Below are positions 63,124 to 64,000 of a stretch of DNA of 64,000 nucleotides, piece by piece. How positions within the stretch are numbered: the first letter of the stretch is position 1; each line of letters opens with the position of its first letter. The stretch is from contig NZ_BJTG01000004.1 in the NCBI RefSeq assembly GCF_013340205.1, positions 124,001 to 188,000 of the forward strand, written 5' to 3'. A model generated the notes under the pieces. The model did no database searches. It was not told where the DNA came from and was given only the letters and a program-made list of their open reading frames with translations. The DNA comes from Anaeromyxobacter diazotrophicus (lineage in GTDB: Bacteria; Myxococcota; Myxococcia; Myxococcales; Anaeromyxobacteraceae). A program made the position numbers and the translations under genes.

Positions 63124-63681
63124 ATGAAGATCGCAACGGCCCTCGCCCTCGCCCTCGCGGCCGCGGGCTGCAGTTCCTCGCGCTCGGCGGAGCGGACCAG
63201 CTCGGCGCCGCAGCCTGTGGCGACCGCGGCGCCGGCGCCGGCGCGCGCCTCGATGATGGACGTGTGCCCCATGGCCGTCCCAGGCACGACGGTGTCGGCG
63301 GCGGACACGCCGCAAGGCGAGGCGCTCACGTTCGTCACGAGCTCGGGTCAGGTGGACGACCTGCGCCGCCGCGTCCGCGCGATGGCCGACATGCACAACG
63401 AGCACCACGCCGGGATGCACGGCGGGATGCAGGGCGGGATGGGGGAGGGCGGGATGATGGGCGGCAGCGGCGAGGGCGGGATGGCCGGGATGGGGCACGG
63501 CGGGATGATGATGCCGCCGCCGTCCCGCGCCAGCGCCGAGGACACCGAGGGCGGCGCGCGCCTCACGCTGGTGCCCGAGGACCCCGCGCAGGCCGACCAG
63601 CTCCGCAGCGCGGTCCGGATGCACTCGGAGCGCATGCAGCAGGGCGGCTGCGCCGGGATGATGGACGGCCACGCGCAGTGA
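63124..63681 (+). CDS. Met/His/Gly-rich lipoprotein
   Basis: 185 residues from the ATG at 63124 with GGAGG five bases upstream. Lipobox A-A-G-C16. The middle (residues ~90-135) is a low-complexity tract of Met, His and Gly (MHNEHHAGMHGGMQGGMGEG type) that could bind Cu(I), Ag(I) or another soft metal. Flanking regions are ordinary charged helices with a C-terminal Cys. I do not recognise a family. It is divergent from chrB across 256 bp. Confidence 0.75.
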   Translation: MKIATALALALAAAGCSSSRSAERTSSAPQPVATAAPAPARASMMDVCPMAVPGTTVSAADTPQGEALTFVTSSGQVDDLRRRVRAMADMHNEHHAGMHGGMQGGMGEGGMMGGSGEGGMAGMGHGGMMMPPPSRASAEDTEGGARLTLVPEDPAQADQLRSAVRMHSERMQQGGCAGMMDGHAQ

Positions 63682-63732
63682 TCGCGCCTGCGGGCGACGG
63701 CCAGCGCGGGTGACCGGGAGCGGCAGCCCGGA

Positions 63733-63749
63733 GTGACAAATGTCGTCAC
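63733..63749. promoter_or_regulatory. GTGAC-N7-GTCAC dyad upstream of the last gene
   Basis: A perfect 5-bp inverted repeat with a 7-bp AT-rich spacer (AAATGTC), about 180 bp before the GTG at 63927. Its form resembles CRP/FNR-family operators. The regulator is unknown. Confidence 0.35.
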
Positions 63750-63926
63750 CCGCGCGCGGCGGGGAGAGGTGGGCGGGGTGCGTGCCCGCGCCCACCTTCG
63801 AAACGGCAACGCGTCCGGCCGCTTGAGCGCAGGGTGGCCGCGACCCGGATCGGTGCGGGCGCGGCGTGGAACTTGCTGACTGCTCCGTGGCCGGGCGCGC
63901 CCCGCGCACCCCTCACGGAGGACGCC

Positions 63927-64000
63927 GTGTCCCTCGAACGCAAGCCGAGCAAGGTCGCAGGAGAGCCGCCCCCGGACGGGAAGCCGTTTCACGTCGGCGC
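63927..64000 (+). CDS. Start of an unidentified gene (3' end outside window)
   Basis: A GTG at 63927 follows GGAGG with 6-nt spacing. The first 24 codons read VSLERKPSKVAGEPPPDGKP and on, with no stop before the window ends. No family can be assigned. It is listed because the ribosome site is strong. Confidence 0.5.
   Translation, partial: MSLERKPSKVAGEPPPDGKPFHVG

Overview
The window is very GC-rich (I estimate roughly 75%), densely coded, and uses many GTG starts and stop/start overlaps of the ATGA or GTGA type. Large multiheme cytochromes of the CxxCH/CX4CH kind, a myxobacterial-style chemosensory operon with a HEAT-repeat protein, many hybrid histidine kinases and RND pumps together suggest an Anaeromyxobacter-like member of the Myxococcota. 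This is an inference from gene content; no rRNA or other phylogenetic marker was seen. No tRNA, rRNA, insertion sequence, CRISPR array or phage gene was found.

Layout. Positions 1-7000 (minus strand) hold three paralogous multiheme lipoprotein cytochromes, the first cut by the window edge and the largest carrying about 40 heme-type motifs in a fourfold repeat of about 690 bp. From 7297 to 15398 (minus) come a PpiC/SurA-type isomerase, an ADP-ribosylglycohydrolase, an EAL phosphodiesterase, a triheme cytochrome fused to a beta-rich domain, a small lipoprotein, and a coupled hybrid kinase plus double-domain KaiC ATPase. From 15637 to 22772 (plus) lie heme A synthase, an RND permease with its adaptor, and a PAS histidine kinase. 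A convergent REC-PAS kinase (22836-24284, minus) is divergent from a complete chemosensory operon, cheY-cheA-cheW-MCP-HEAT-cheR-cheB (24420-33946, plus), which ends in a likely intrinsic terminator.

After a 476-bp structured gap comes a MarR-led tripartite efflux operon, marR-tolC-mdtA-mdtB-mdtC (34423-43668, plus), whose promoter overlaps two TTGC...GCAA dyads. Two aldo/keto reductases and a secreted serine protease follow on the minus strand, then a DUF481-like barrel, a small acidic protein, a GNAT protein, an OmpR-type regulator lacking the end of its winged helix, and a CBS protein on the plus strand. RIO kinase, SbcC and SbcD lie on the minus strand at 50518-55945.

The last block (55995-62867, minus) reads as one operon in the order chrB, secreted beta-sandwich protein, chrA, frameshifted outer-membrane barrel, substrate-binding protein, permease, ATPase. 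This joins chromate-resistance genes to an iron(III)-type ABC importer. Divergent from it is a Met/His/Gly-rich lipoprotein, and the window ends inside an unidentified gene that starts at 63927.

The most unusual items are the modular 40-heme lipoprotein, the 835-residue soluble chemoreceptor with its signalling tip in the exact middle together with its HEAT partner, the cytochrome-linker-barrel fusion, and the chromate/ABC operon with a broken barrel gene.
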